Assembly (NCBI RefSeq): GCF_000233455.1
Contig: NZ_JH376425.1
Coordinates: 212,506-276,505, forward strand
DNA: 64,000 nucleotides
Origin: [Clostridium] citroniae WAL-17108
Lineage (GTDB): Bacteria > Bacillota > Clostridia > Lachnospirales > Lachnospiraceae
Direction of reading: 5' to 3'
The position numbers and the translations under genes were made by a program. The notes beneath the pieces were generated by a model. The model was not told the DNA's origin and did no database searches. It was given only the letters and a program-made list of their open reading frames with translations. This document shows positions 18,345-27,059 of this stretch, piece after piece (position 1 is the stretch's first letter; each line of letters begins with the position of its first letter).

Positions 18345-19739
18345 ATGGAAAAGAACCAGGAATTTACGGTTGTGATAGAGGACATGAGTGAGGATGGCGC
18401 AGGGGTGGGAAAGCTGGATGGCTACATCTGGTTTATCAAGGACACGGTAATAGGGGATGTGGTCCGTGCAAAAGCCATGAAGATGAAAAAATCATATGGT
18501 TTTGCACGCCTGATGGAGGTGCTGGAACCGTCCGGCAGCCGGGTGGAGGCGGCCTGCCCCGTGGCACGCCGGTGCGGCGGGTGCCAGCTTCAGTCCATGA
18601 GCTATGAAGAGCAGCTTCAGTTTAAGGAGCGGAAGGTGCTTAACAATCTGATGCGGATCGGAAGGTTTGGCCGGGAGGAAATTAACATGCTGCCCATCAT
18701 GGGTATGGAACATCCATGGCGATACCGCAACAAGGCACAGTTCCCCTTTGGCAGGGACAAGAATGGGAAGATCATAGCGGGATTTTATGCCGGCCGTACC
18801 CACGACATCATAGAAAATGATGACTGTCTCTTGGGGGTGGAGGAGAATCAGGAGATATTAGGGATCATCAAACGGTTCATGGAAGAACAGGGGGTGGAGC
18901 CCTATGACGAGACCGGTCATAAAGGTCTTGTGAGACATGCGCTGATCCGAAAGGGATTTAAGACCGGGGAGATCATGGTCTGCCTGGTGATCAACGGGAG
19001 AAAGCTGTCAGGGAAGAACGCGGGGACAGGAGAGGAGCGCCTGGTGGAAATGCTGCGCCAGGTAAAAGGGATGACCAGTATTTCCTACAGCATCAATACG
19101 GAACAGACAAATGTGATCATGGGAAAGGAGATCGTAAACCTATATGGGCCTGGGTATATAAGGGATTATATCGGGGATGTGCAGTACCAGATCTCCCCGC
19201 TTTCATTTTACCAGGTAAATCCCGTGCAGACGGAGAAGCTGTACAAAACCGCCCTGGAGTATGCAAATCTTAGCGGAAATGAGACGGTGTGGGATCTGTA
19301 CTGCGGCATCGGGACCATTTCCCTGTTCCTGGCCCAAAAAGCAAAGCAGGTCTATGGGGTGGAGATCGTGCCCCAGGCCATTGAGGATGCCCGGAGGAAT
19401 GCGGCTGTCAATGGGATGGATCATGTGGAATTCTTTGTGGGAAAGGCGGAGGAGGTACTTCTCCAACAGTATGAGAAAAACCAGATCCACGCGGACGTGA
19501 TCGTGGTGGACCCACCCAGAAAAGGGTGTGATACGGTCTGCCTGGATACGATACTTAAAATGCAGCCGGAGAGGGTGGTCTATGTGAGCTGTGATTCGGC
19601 TACGCTGGCCAGGGATCTGAGGTATCTGGCTGATGGGGGGTATGAGGTGGAGAAGGTGAGATGTTGTGATATGTTTCCTGGGACGGTGCATTGCGAGGTC
19701 GTGGTAAACATGACGTATTGTGGTGATAAGAAGAAATAG
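18345..19739 (+). CDS. rlmD: 23S rRNA (uracil-C5)-methyltransferase, RlmD/TrmA family
   Basis: 464 residues with an N-terminal TRAM RNA-binding domain, a [4Fe-4S] cluster signature (CPVARRCGGC plus a later Cys in DDCLLG), a SAM-binding Rossmann domain (VWDLYCGIGTISLFLAQKA) and the catalytic region VVDPPRKGCD and VYVSCDSATLARDL, whose Cys is the nucleophile attacking uracil C6. Gram-positive genomes carry two or more such paralogues (RlmCD type), so the exact target uridine (747 or 1939) is not certain. It stands alone between two terminators. Confidence 0.92.
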   Translation: MEKNQEFTVVIEDMSEDGAGVGKLDGYIWFIKDTVIGDVVRAKAMKMKKSYGFARLMEVLEPSGSRVEAACPVARRCGGCQLQSMSYEEQLQFKERKVLNNLMRIGRFGREEINMLPIMGMEHPWRYRNKAQFPFGRDKNGKIIAGFYAGRTHDIIENDDCLLGVEENQEILGIIKRFMEEQGVEPYDETGHKGLVRHALIRKGFKTGEIMVCLVINGRKLSGKNAGTGEERLVEMLRQVKGMTSISYSINTEQTNVIMGKEIVNLYGPGYIRDYIGDVQYQISPLSFYQVNPVQTEKLYKTALEYANLSGNETVWDLYCGIGTISLFLAQKAKQVYGVEIVPQAIEDARRNAAVNGMDHVEFFVGKAEEVLLQQYEKNQIHADVIVVDPPRKGCDTVCLDTILKMQPERVVYVSCDSATLARDLRYLADGGYEVEKVRCCDMFPGTVHCEVVVNMTYCGDKKK

Positions 19740-19786
19740 CGGGGTTGAACCACAAGATGTTGTTATTATAAGCAGAGATAGAAGCT

Positions 19787-19840
19787 AAAAAAGTGAAAAG
19801 ACAGAATGGTCAGTACGGTTATTCTGCTTTTCTACTTTTT
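19787..19840. terminator. Bidirectional terminator between convergent genes
   Basis: The A-rich arm 19787-19807 (AAAAAAGTGAAAAGACAGAAT) lacks only small bulges to pair with the T-rich arm 19821-19840. Because one arm is A-rich and the other T-rich, it can work for both rlmD and the convergent gene, whose stop codon lies inside it. Confidence 0.7.
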
Positions 19841-20473
19841 AGGGTTCTCTTGCAGAGATATCTTTGCGGAGTCGCTTTTGGGAGTGAGCCGGTCATACTG
19901 GATGACTTTCTCTCCAGTACTGACAGTAATCTTTTCTTTAAAGAGTAACGTGTATTGTGGTTGCCCAATCGTATAATCTTTCTTTTCTTTAGGAAAAAAG
20001 GAACGACAGAAAAATCGTCCTACAGTTTCTTTTTCCTTGATAAAAATATAAATATCATTCCCAGAAAAAGCGGTGGACAAAAGGTAGTCTGTTTCAATTA
20101 GGGAAAATTGATTCTGTTTTTCATTATAGCGGAAGATCAGTTTATTGCTGTCAAAAATCTGCTCGATATAGGAAAGGGGAGTGAAGCGGTTTTCAATCTG
20201 TCCTATGTAACGACTCTTACAGATGGAAGGATACGTGATTGTTCCGTTCAGGATTCCGAAATAAACGGATTCCCGGTTCTGCGTTGCAATACGCAGGTCT
20301 TTTAATTTCCCAAGCCCCATGAGATGATGAAAGTCGATAGGTTTAAATTCAATGGTGATATCTACAGATTTTCCTTTGCGCCCGATAATCAGATGGTACT
20401 GTGCATCGGAATAGTTAATACTTAGAAGGTATGGTATGTGTTTTGGGTTATTGTTAAATGTATTTGAACACAT
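19832..20473 (-). CDS. PBECR4-like nuclease domain protein (putative toxin)
   Basis: 213 residues, no signal peptide or membrane segment. The segment VDITIEFKPIDFHHLMGLGKLKDL resembles the hallmark of the PBECR4 domain (phage-Barnase-EndoU-ColicinE5/D-RelE-like nuclease 4), a predicted RNA-cleaving fold found in phages and polymorphic toxins. The rest contains phage-portal-like phrases such as RFTPLSYIEQIFDSNKLIFRYN that are also typical of this family. It is divergent from the small gene at 20527, with 53 bases between starts and no good ribosome binding site of its own. The DNA is clearly more AT-rich than the flanking genes, consistent with acquisition. Nuclease activity is inferred from family resemblance only. 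Confidence 0.6.
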   Translation of the reverse strand: MCSNTFNNNPKHIPYLLSINYSDAQYHLIIGRKGKSVDITIEFKPIDFHHLMGLGKLKDLRIATQNRESVYFGILNGTITYPSICKSRYIGQIENRFTPLSYIEQIFDSNKLIFRYNEKQNQFSLIETDYLLSTAFSGNDIYIFIKEKETVGRFFCRSFFPKEKKDYTIGQPQYTLLFKEKITVSTGEKVIQYDRLTPKSDSAKISLQENPKK

Positions 20474-20526
20474 GTCGAGACTGTTGTAAAATTAGAACGG
20501 AGAGAAAAATAGAAGGGGATAATTTT

Positions 20527-20847
20527 ATGGAACCATCGAAACGTGATTGGAAACTTTATAGAGAAAAAGTATCTGGTTGGCAGGAACATTATATGGAGCG
20601 GCTCATTGAGGATTATGTTGCTTATTTAAACAGTAATGAACCTGCTTCAACAAAGTTTTGGACAATGGAGAAGCGTATGAAACGGGATAAGAAAACACCT
20701 GGGGTCTGTATAGAACTTAGTAAAAGAAATATGATATTTGATCTAGTCCGTTTTTTGCAGGATGAAGTAATTGTATTTGATGATTTGGATGAATTTTCAG
20801 AGGAACTAAGGGAAAGCGTAAAGCTTTTGAAGGAAAGATTCGGCTGA
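20527..20847 (+). CDS. Small acidic/basic-patterned protein, partner of the PBECR4-like gene
   Basis: 106 residues starting MEPSKRDWKLYREKVSGWQEHYMERL; this start has GAAGGGGA upstream and is preferred over a TTG-type extension to 20458. The protein is soluble and helical, with an acidic C-terminal half (DEVIVFDDLDEFSEELRESVKLL). Similar small proteins are common in Clostridia and are often mislabelled as multidrug transporters, although no membrane segment is present. Its divergent arrangement with a nuclease-like gene suggests an antitoxin or cognate regulator, but no helix-turn-helix is obvious. Function is unknown. Confidence 0.7.
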   Translation: MEPSKRDWKLYREKVSGWQEHYMERLIEDYVAYLNSNEPASTKFWTMEKRMKRDKKTPGVCIELSKRNMIFDLVRFLQDEVIVFDDLDEFSEELRESVKLLKERFG

Positions 20848-20993
20848 TTAAAATGTAAAAGGACGGACTACTACGAATGGAGGTGTGAGTACAGATATGT
20901 ATATATGGAAAAATGTAACTGAAAGAAACAGTCATTCCCGTTCAATTGATGGAAACGGAAGACAACCATCATTAAAGAAAGGCCCAAAATAGC

Positions 20994-21929
20994 ATGAATG
21001 AATTGGAACAATACAAAGAAAGACTGCGTATCGCTTTGAGTGCTGCAAGGATCTGTATTTTTGAAGTTGACATTTTGCGGCAGCAATACACCTTTTTTGA
21101 AAACGCGGAGACCATATTCGGCGTTTCAGGGGATGATATTCTAAAAGACGTGCAGCCCTACAGCGTGTTGGAGCCGGAAGCATACCGACTGGCTGTTAGC
21201 GAATATTTTTCACATCCGGATGATTGGGAAGTGATCGAGGATGCTTTTGCACAAATTCTGAACGGCAAACCGGCGATCTATGATGCCCGCATGAAAGCCG
21301 GAGGGTCTGGGTTTATATGGTGCAGGATCCATGTGACTCCTATCATAGAAGATAATAAGCCCGTAAGAATGATCGGCGTAATCATGGATATAACTGATAC
21401 AAAGAAAAAGACCGAAAGCTTGGAACAAGCTGTCAACCGGGATGCTTTTACAGGCTTTTACAATAAAGAATATTCCATCACATTGATTCGTGATATCCTG
21501 GAGGAACGTAAAAATTTACAGCATGCTCTTGTAATATTGGATATTGACAATTTTAAGCATTTTAATGATACTTATGGACATGATCAGGGTGATAGGATTA
21601 TCAAATCGCTGTCCCGGACAATTAAAATGTCATTCCGTAAAACAGACATACTGGGCCGCTTTGGCGGTGACGAATTTATTATATTTATTCCGGATATCGA
21701 AGATGAGAAATGGCTGTACCGTAAGCTTCAGAATCTGAGCCGTTTGGAGATTGATGATTTTGTCTGCACGAACAGTATGGGAGTTGCTGTTTTTCCCAGG
21801 GAGGCGGCAAATTTTAACCTTCTATTTAAAAAGGCGGATATAGCGCTTTACCATGCCAAGATCTCAAAGGAAAAGCCTGTATTCTTTTCAGAACTTGACA
21901 GAAGCGAACAAGAGATCCCCTTGCGCTAA
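20994..21929 (+). CDS. PAS-GGDEF diguanylate cyclase
   Basis: 311 residues: an N-terminal PAS fold (about 5-135, ending in the PAC motif RMIGVIMDITDTKKK) and a GGDEF domain with the intact active site FGGDEF. An inhibitory I-site RxxD (RKTD) stands five residues before it, so product feedback by c-di-GMP is expected. It makes cyclic di-GMP from GTP, probably in response to a small ligand or redox state sensed by the PAS domain. No membrane segment is visible. No phosphodiesterase or PilZ gene lies nearby. Confidence 0.93.
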   Translation: MNELEQYKERLRIALSAARICIFEVDILRQQYTFFENAETIFGVSGDDILKDVQPYSVLEPEAYRLAVSEYFSHPDDWEVIEDAFAQILNGKPAIYDARMKAGGSGFIWCRIHVTPIIEDNKPVRMIGVIMDITDTKKKTESLEQAVNRDAFTGFYNKEYSITLIRDILEERKNLQHALVILDIDNFKHFNDTYGHDQGDRIIKSLSRTIKMSFRKTDILGRFGGDEFIIFIPDIEDEKWLYRKLQNLSRLEIDDFVCTNSMGVAVFPREAANFNLLFKKADIALYHAKISKEKPVFFSELDRSEQEIPLR

Positions 21930-22113
21930 GGCGGACTCCGTTTCTTCAGACATCATTATTAACCGGATTTCCTATTGACGCGAACACTGTGCCGCGCTGT
22001 ATTCTTGGGCTTAAATGGTCTAAAATGTCTTCTCGCCTTCCAAGAATAAACGTATACATACCCGCAGATAATATTACCCCTCATCCCGATACTATACTGG
22101 GAAATTTGCAGAA

Positions 22114-23154
22114 ATGGAAACAGAGAATAGCATGATTGATTTCAAACAATTGATGAACACAAGTGAATATGATTTCCTCCGGACAGAGAAAAGGCTGGGA
22201 AACAGGATCATCCTTCTGGGCCTGGGGGGAAGCTATGCATACGGAACGTGTAATGAGAACAGTGACATTGATTTTCGCGGGATTACCTTGAATATGCCTT
22301 CTGACCTGATCGGGCTTACGGAATTTGAACAGTATGAGGATGCCAATACGGACACGGTGATCTATTCATTTAACAAGATCGTGAGACTGCTGCTGGACTG
22401 CAATCCCAACACCTGTGAGATCCTTGGCCTGGATGAGGACCAGTACCTGATCAAATCAAAACTGGGCCAGGAACTGCTGGATCACAAGGGGATCTTTTTA
22501 TCCAAACGGGCGGCCAAGTCCTTTGGGGGATATGCGGGAGCGCAGCTGAGACGGCTTCAGAACGCCATTGCCAGGGACTCCATGCCCCAGACCGAAAAGG
22601 AGCAGCACATCCTTCGGTCGGTGAGAAATGCCCTGGAGGATTTTGAAAGGCGGTATTCCAGCTTTGACAGGGGAAGTATCCGCCTGTACATTGACCGGTC
22701 TGAGAATCCGGAATTGGAGACTGAAATCTATATGGATGCGGACTACCGGCATATGCCTCTTCGGGATTATGAAAGTATGTGGGCGGCCATGCACAGCGTT
22801 GTGAAGGATTATGATAAGATCGGTAAACGCAACAGGAAAAAGGATGATAATCATCTGAATAAACATGCAATGCATTTGATCCGGTTATTTATGATGGCCG
22901 TAGATATATTGGAAAAAGGGGAGATTAATACCAACCGGAGGCATGATCTGGATCTGCTGATGAAGATACGCAGCGGAGGGTTCCGGAAAGAGGACGGGAC
23001 ATTTGACAGTGAATTTTACGATATCCTTGCCGATTTTGAGGAACGGCTTCAAACCGCCACCAGGGAAAGCGTGCTTCCGGATAATCCGGACATGGAAAAG
23101 GTGGGGGCATTTGTGGAATATGTAAACCGAAGATCCATAGAGGGGGATTATTGA
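22114..23154 (+). CDS. Nucleotidyltransferase-fold protein (RlaP/YcgL-like), first of a pair
   Basis: 346 residues with the polymerase-beta-type motif LGLGGSYAYGTCNENSDIDFRG: a GS pair followed by the metal-binding SDID. The C-terminal half is helical and of unknown role. Proteins of this type are related to RlaP, a predicted RNA-repair or nucleotide-transfer enzyme family. The gene has no strong ribosome binding site at 22114; ATG 22132 is a possible alternative. It overlaps the second nucleotidyltransferase gene by one base, so the pair is co-translated and probably acts together. Confidence 0.8.
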   Translation: METENSMIDFKQLMNTSEYDFLRTEKRLGNRIILLGLGGSYAYGTCNENSDIDFRGITLNMPSDLIGLTEFEQYEDANTDTVIYSFNKIVRLLLDCNPNTCEILGLDEDQYLIKSKLGQELLDHKGIFLSKRAAKSFGGYAGAQLRRLQNAIARDSMPQTEKEQHILRSVRNALEDFERRYSSFDRGSIRLYIDRSENPELETEIYMDADYRHMPLRDYESMWAAMHSVVKDYDKIGKRNRKKDDNHLNKHAMHLIRLFMMAVDILEKGEINTNRRHDLDLLMKIRSGGFRKEDGTFDSEFYDILADFEERLQTATRESVLPDNPDMEKVGAFVEYVNRRSIEGDY

Positions 23155-23948
23155 TGATGGATGATATTTTTAATACGATCCAGCAAAAGCTTGGGGAAAT
23201 TGAGAAAAAGGAAAAAGTCAGGATTCTTCACGCAGTGGAGTCGGGAAGCCGCGCTTGGGGCTTTGCTTCCCCGGACAGTGATTATGATGTAAGGTTTATC
23301 TATGTGAGAAGCGGAGAAGATTACCTGAGACTGGATGAACCAAGGGATGTGATCGAATGGCAGTTGGACGAGGTGCTGGATATCAATGGATGGGATCTGA
23401 AAAAGGCTCTGAGACAATTCCATAGAGGGAATGCGACTTTGTTTGAGTGGAGCAATTCTCCTATCGTATACAGGACCACAAAAGAGTGGGGGCGGATCTA
23501 TGAGGCGGCAGCCGGCTTCTTTTCCTCAAAGGCGGCCTCCCATCACTATTATGGGACGGCCAACAGTACATATGCCCAGTATCTGCAGGAGGAGAGGGTG
23601 AGTTATAAAAAGTATTTTTATGCCCTGAGGCCTCTTCTTGCAGGAAAATATATTGAGGAAACCCACTGTCCGCCGCCGGTGCTTTTTTCTGATCTGATGA
23701 AAATGGACATACCCCAGGAACTGAGGGAGGGTATAGAGGAACTTCTGGAGCTCAAGGGACGCATGGGAGAGGGCGAGAAGGGGACGCAAATGCCGGCCAT
23801 TCAATGTTTTATTGAGGAGGAGCTGGCAAGGCAGAAATCCTATACGGATCATTTGCCTGAAGACAGGAAAAACGGATGGGATGAATTAAACCATGTTTTC
23901 ATGGAAATTCTGGATTCAGGTTCCCGCTGTCCTGAACTGTTACTATAA
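23154..23948 (+). CDS. Nucleotidyltransferase-fold protein (RlaP-like), second of a pair
   Basis: 264 residues. The catalytic signature is VESGSRAWGFASPDSDYDVRFIYV, with the SDYD pair of carboxylates expected to bind metal. Its start ATG overlaps the stop of the previous gene. The two neighbours share the nucleotidyltransferase core but are too different to be a recent tandem duplication. The substrate is unknown; RNA end modification is the suggestion for the RlaP family. Confidence 0.82.
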   Translation: MMDDIFNTIQQKLGEIEKKEKVRILHAVESGSRAWGFASPDSDYDVRFIYVRSGEDYLRLDEPRDVIEWQLDEVLDINGWDLKKALRQFHRGNATLFEWSNSPIVYRTTKEWGRIYEAAAGFFSSKAASHHYYGTANSTYAQYLQEERVSYKKYFYALRPLLAGKYIEETHCPPPVLFSDLMKMDIPQELREGIEELLELKGRMGEGEKGTQMPAIQCFIEEELARQKSYTDHLPEDRKNGWDELNHVFMEILDSGSRCPELLL

Positions 23949-24045
23949 AATAAAAATCAGAAAGTGCCTGCAACTTTAATCCTCATTTCTCCGTCTAAGA
24001 TATGTAACCAATAGGAAGCTATCACAAAAAAGAAGGGATAAAGAA

Positions 24046-24885
24046 ATGAGATTAAATATGACAAGAAGACACACGGTAATTATGCTATGCGCATTGGCAA
24101 TGGCCACCACCGTGCCGGCCATACCGGCATTTGCGAATGGAAACATCCCTGTCAAAGGGCAGGCTATTGCAAAAGGCACAGCCTATGGGGCCAGATCCCA
24201 ATCTTCTGATGAGAGTAAAATGAGGGACGCGGCAGCACATGTGCAGGAGGCATTTGATAAACAGGATCTGAATAAGCTGGCCGGGCTGTGTACGTATCCT
24301 TTGACGGTTTCCTATAAGAACGGAGATTTGGTGGAGATAAAAAATAAGCAGGGATTTCTGGCATTGGGCAGTGAGATAATATTTTCCAGGGCAATGAGAA
24401 ATGCCGTTGCTTCCACCAATGTGGCGAAATTAGTCAGCGTAGGCAAGGCGGGGGCCCAGATGGGGGATGATTGCGGGCTGTCTTTGTATAAAGTGGGAGG
24501 AAAATGGAAGGCAGGCTACTTCTATCTGGATGCGGCAGGCAGTTCAGACCAGCAGGCTGTGGATATCAGCAGCCTTTCTGAGATGGCTGAGCAGATTCAG
24601 AAGACATTTTCTTATAAAAGCCTTGACACTCTTGCCATGATGTGTAATTATCCAATGGTAATGACCTATGCAAACGGTACCAGCCAGGAGATCCAGACAC
24701 CGGACCAGTTAAAGGCCCTTGGGGAAGATAAAGTGTTTACGGATAAGTTGTCCAAAGCCATCGACAGGGTGGAGGTGTCTAAATTAAAAGAGGTAGGAAA
24801 TGCCGGCGTGCAGATGGGCGGTGACAGCGGCCTGAATATGTATCGGTTTAATGGATATTGGAAGATCAACCAGATTTACCAGTAA
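24046..24885 (+). CDS. Secreted protein with two copies of an NTF2-like domain
   Basis: 279 residues. Residues 1-31 are a signal peptide ending AIPAFA. The mature part is an internal duplication: residues about 63-165 and 180-279 share the pattern ...F-L--LA-MC-YP-----Y-NG---EI-----L-ALG---F---L--A-----V-KL--VG-AG-QMG-D-GL--Y---G-WK---. The fold resembles SnoaL/NTF2-like domains such as DUF4440. It has no anchor and is probably released or held loosely in the envelope. Function is unknown. AAGGGATAAAG precedes the start. Confidence 0.82.
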   Translation: MRLNMTRRHTVIMLCALAMATTVPAIPAFANGNIPVKGQAIAKGTAYGARSQSSDESKMRDAAAHVQEAFDKQDLNKLAGLCTYPLTVSYKNGDLVEIKNKQGFLALGSEIIFSRAMRNAVASTNVAKLVSVGKAGAQMGDDCGLSLYKVGGKWKAGYFYLDAAGSSDQQAVDISSLSEMAEQIQKTFSYKSLDTLAMMCNYPMVMTYANGTSQEIQTPDQLKALGEDKVFTDKLSKAIDRVEVSKLKEVGNAGVQMGGDSGLNMYRFNGYWKINQIYQ

Positions 24886-24922
24886 AAGACGGCTTACCAG
24901 AAAAAGACAAAGAGATGTGTGG

Positions 24923-24958
24923 AACCGGAAGACTGCTGCAGCTTCCGGTTTGTCCTGT
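24923..24958 (+). terminator. Stem-loop after the secreted protein gene
   Basis: AACCGGAAG at 24923-24931 pairs with CTTCCGGTT at 24942-24950, then a weak T-rich tail. Confidence 0.45.
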
Positions 24959-25056
24959 TTTACGGAACAGAAGGCATGGGAGCCGTATGGATTGGGCATG
25001 GCAGGGGCAGAATAAATTAGCTTGGAGTGTGACTGAAAAGGGACGGGTGTGGGCAA

Positions 25057-26067
25057 ATGAACCAGCATTTTAATGTTTTAAAAGTAGTGAAAATAGCCGG
25101 CGGCAGCCTTCTTGCCATGTTGATCGCAGAGGGGCTTGGATTAAATTATGCTGCGTCAGCAGGGGTGATCACTCTTTTGAGCATACATGACACCAAACGT
25201 GAGACCATACGGCTGATGGCCAGGAGAATGTCTGCCTTTCTTCTGGCCCTGGCGCTGGCGCCCCTGTGCTTTGGGCTGTGCGGATACGGTCCGCTGGCCA
25301 TAGGTGTGTTTCTTCTCCTGTTCACTCCTGCCTGTACCTGGCTTCAGATACAGGACGGAATATCGGTGAGCACGGTGCTTATGACACATTTCCTTGCAGA
25401 AGGCGCCATGGGAACTGCCAATGTGGTGAACGAGGTTCTGCTTTTAGTAATCGGCACCGGTGTGGGGGTTACCATGAATCTCTATATTCCGGGGAGAAGG
25501 GCGGCCATTCGGCGGAGACAGCAGATGATCGAGGAACAGTTTCGCTTTCTGCTGGCAGGGATGGCGGATGTTTTGGACGGAAAATCCAAACGCGGAGAGG
25601 AAGGACGCAGATCTTATGATGCATGTGTGGGGAGCTTGGAACAGATGCTGAGAGACGGCGAACAGGAGGCATACCGCCATATGGAGAACAGCCTGCTGGC
25701 AGATACAAGGTATTATCTGAGTTATATGGGACTGAGGAAAAATCAGCTGGCCGTGCTCAGAAGGATCCGGTCATATCTGGAGCGGGCAGATTCCTTCCCG
25801 GTGCAGGCTGAACGTCTGGCTGTTCTTGCCCGTGATATCAGCCGGTCGTTTCATGAGTATAACAATGCGTTAGGACTTCTGGAGAAAACGGAATGGGTGA
25901 AGCTGGAGATGAGACAGCAGCCCCTGCCCGCGACCAGGGAGGAATTTGAGGCCAGGGCTGTGCTGTTTCAGGTGCTGCTGGAACTGGAACGGTTCTTGGT
26001 GCTGAAGCGGGAATTTGTCCAGGGACTGAGCCGGGAGGATATCAGCGCGTTTTGGGAAAAGGCGTAG
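25057..26067 (+). CDS. Aromatic acid exporter (ArAE, DUF939) family protein
   Basis: 336 residues: four to five hydrophobic segments in the first ~145 residues (VKIAGGSLLAMLIAEGLGLNYAASAGVITLLSIHDTKRETIRLMARR is the typical opening) and a helical cytoplasmic domain rich in Arg, Glu and Leu after it. This is the half-size form found in Gram-positive bacteria, named YqjA in Bacillus. The family exports aromatic or other organic acids, with real substrates mostly unknown. It stands alone; no regulator is adjacent. Confidence 0.85.
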   Translation: MNQHFNVLKVVKIAGGSLLAMLIAEGLGLNYAASAGVITLLSIHDTKRETIRLMARRMSAFLLALALAPLCFGLCGYGPLAIGVFLLLFTPACTWLQIQDGISVSTVLMTHFLAEGAMGTANVVNEVLLLVIGTGVGVTMNLYIPGRRAAIRRRQQMIEEQFRFLLAGMADVLDGKSKRGEEGRRSYDACVGSLEQMLRDGEQEAYRHMENSLLADTRYYLSYMGLRKNQLAVLRRIRSYLERADSFPVQAERLAVLARDISRSFHEYNNALGLLEKTEWVKLEMRQQPLPATREEFEARAVLFQVLLELERFLVLKREFVQGLSREDISAFWEKA

Positions 26068-26198
26068 GCTGTCCCGGGAAATGTATGGGGTGCCGTGAAA
26101 TGTACAGAGCCTGAGCAGACCATATAAAATGACACACAGATGTCATGTTTGATCTGATATACTATCCATACAATAAAGCAGATGAGAGAGGTGGATTT

Positions 26199-26627
26199 AT
26201 GGTTTGGCATGAAGCGTATCCTGCAGACAGACAGCCTGATATGAAGGAAATAGATAGTTTTATCGGGAGCCCATACTGGAAATCCCTGTGCACTTATGTG
26301 GAGAGAAACTATCTTGTAACACCGCGCATTGAATTCAGCAGATGCACCATGCAGACGGGGTGGAATGTGAAATACAAAAAAAGTTCCCGGGCAATCTGCA
26401 CCCTGTATCCTGAACAGGGGAAGTTTATCTGTATGATTTCCATCGGAGCAAAGGAAGCAACTGAAGCAGAGCTGGTATTAAAGGGATGCACTGCCTATCT
26501 CCGGCAATTGTATGAAAGATGTACCCCCTTCAACGGTGGGCGGTGGCTGATGATTGAGGTGACCAGTGAGGAGATCTTGGAGGATGTAAAGGAACTGATA
26601 GGTGTAAGGATGAAGACAAAGAGATAG
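26199..26627 (+). CDS. DUF3788 family protein
   Basis: 142 residues from ATG 26199 behind GAGAGGTGG; the frame extends upstream but without a good start. It is a small soluble protein with the DUF3788 pattern (a basic core GWNVKYKKSSRAICTLYP, then ISIGAKEATEAEL and a C-terminal WLMIEVTSEEILEDVKELI). The family is widespread in gut Firmicutes and has no known function. A terminator follows. Confidence 0.75.
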   Translation: MVWHEAYPADRQPDMKEIDSFIGSPYWKSLCTYVERNYLVTPRIEFSRCTMQTGWNVKYKKSSRAICTLYPEQGKFICMISIGAKEATEAELVLKGCTAYLRQLYERCTPFNGGRWLMIEVTSEEILEDVKELIGVRMKTKR

Positions 26628-26663
26628 AAGCGGGTAAGCCGGTGTATAAGGGCCGGTGTATAA

Positions 26664-26709
26664 GGGCTGCAGTTTGTGAATCACACATCACAGGCTGCGG
26701 CCCCTTTTT
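26664..26709 (+). terminator. Terminator after the DUF3788 gene
   Basis: A 15-bp stem with three G-T pairs joins 26664-26678 and 26689-26703, followed by CTTTTT. It closes the DUF3788 unit; the remaining 350 bases to the PTS gene hold its promoter. Confidence 0.75.
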
Positions 26710-26846
26710 GCTTTCGTATTATCGAATCAGAAGATAAAAAGAACCATAACGAACAAATGTGGAAAGGAGATGGCAGAACGAATATATAAATAGTGCACAT
26801 AAATATATGTACAAAAAGCTGAAAATAAAAAGAATTATACAAACCA

Positions 26847-26875
26847 TTGACTTAAAAACAGGTTTGGTATAGAAT
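26847..26875 (+). promoter_or_regulatory. Promoter of the PTS-SIS-amidohydrolase operon
   Basis: TTGACT at 26847-26852, 17-base spacer, TAGAAT at 26870-26875. About 180 bases of AT-rich leader follow before the EIIC start. The rest of the 26710-27059 stretch shows no open frame on either strand that looks like a gene. A DeoR-type regulator encoded at the end of the operon is the obvious candidate to bind here. Confidence 0.6.
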
Positions 26876-27059
26876 AAAAGCACTAAAAACGAACTGATTA
26901 GAACTACATAAAGGAACAAAACAAACAATAATAAACAATAGGGGGTGTGGATGGATTCCATGTATGGAGGATCACTGTATCAATGATCCCTCCCGGTTAT
27001 TTCAGGTTTAAAAAGAAAATGTCGGATGTGAGAGAAAACAGTATAAAGGAGGTAATGAG

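Noticed and set aside
26636..26665. Short tandem phrase GGTGTATAAGGGCC before the DUF3788 terminator
   Set aside because: Two copies only and no further occurrence noticed; likely a local slippage, not an element.
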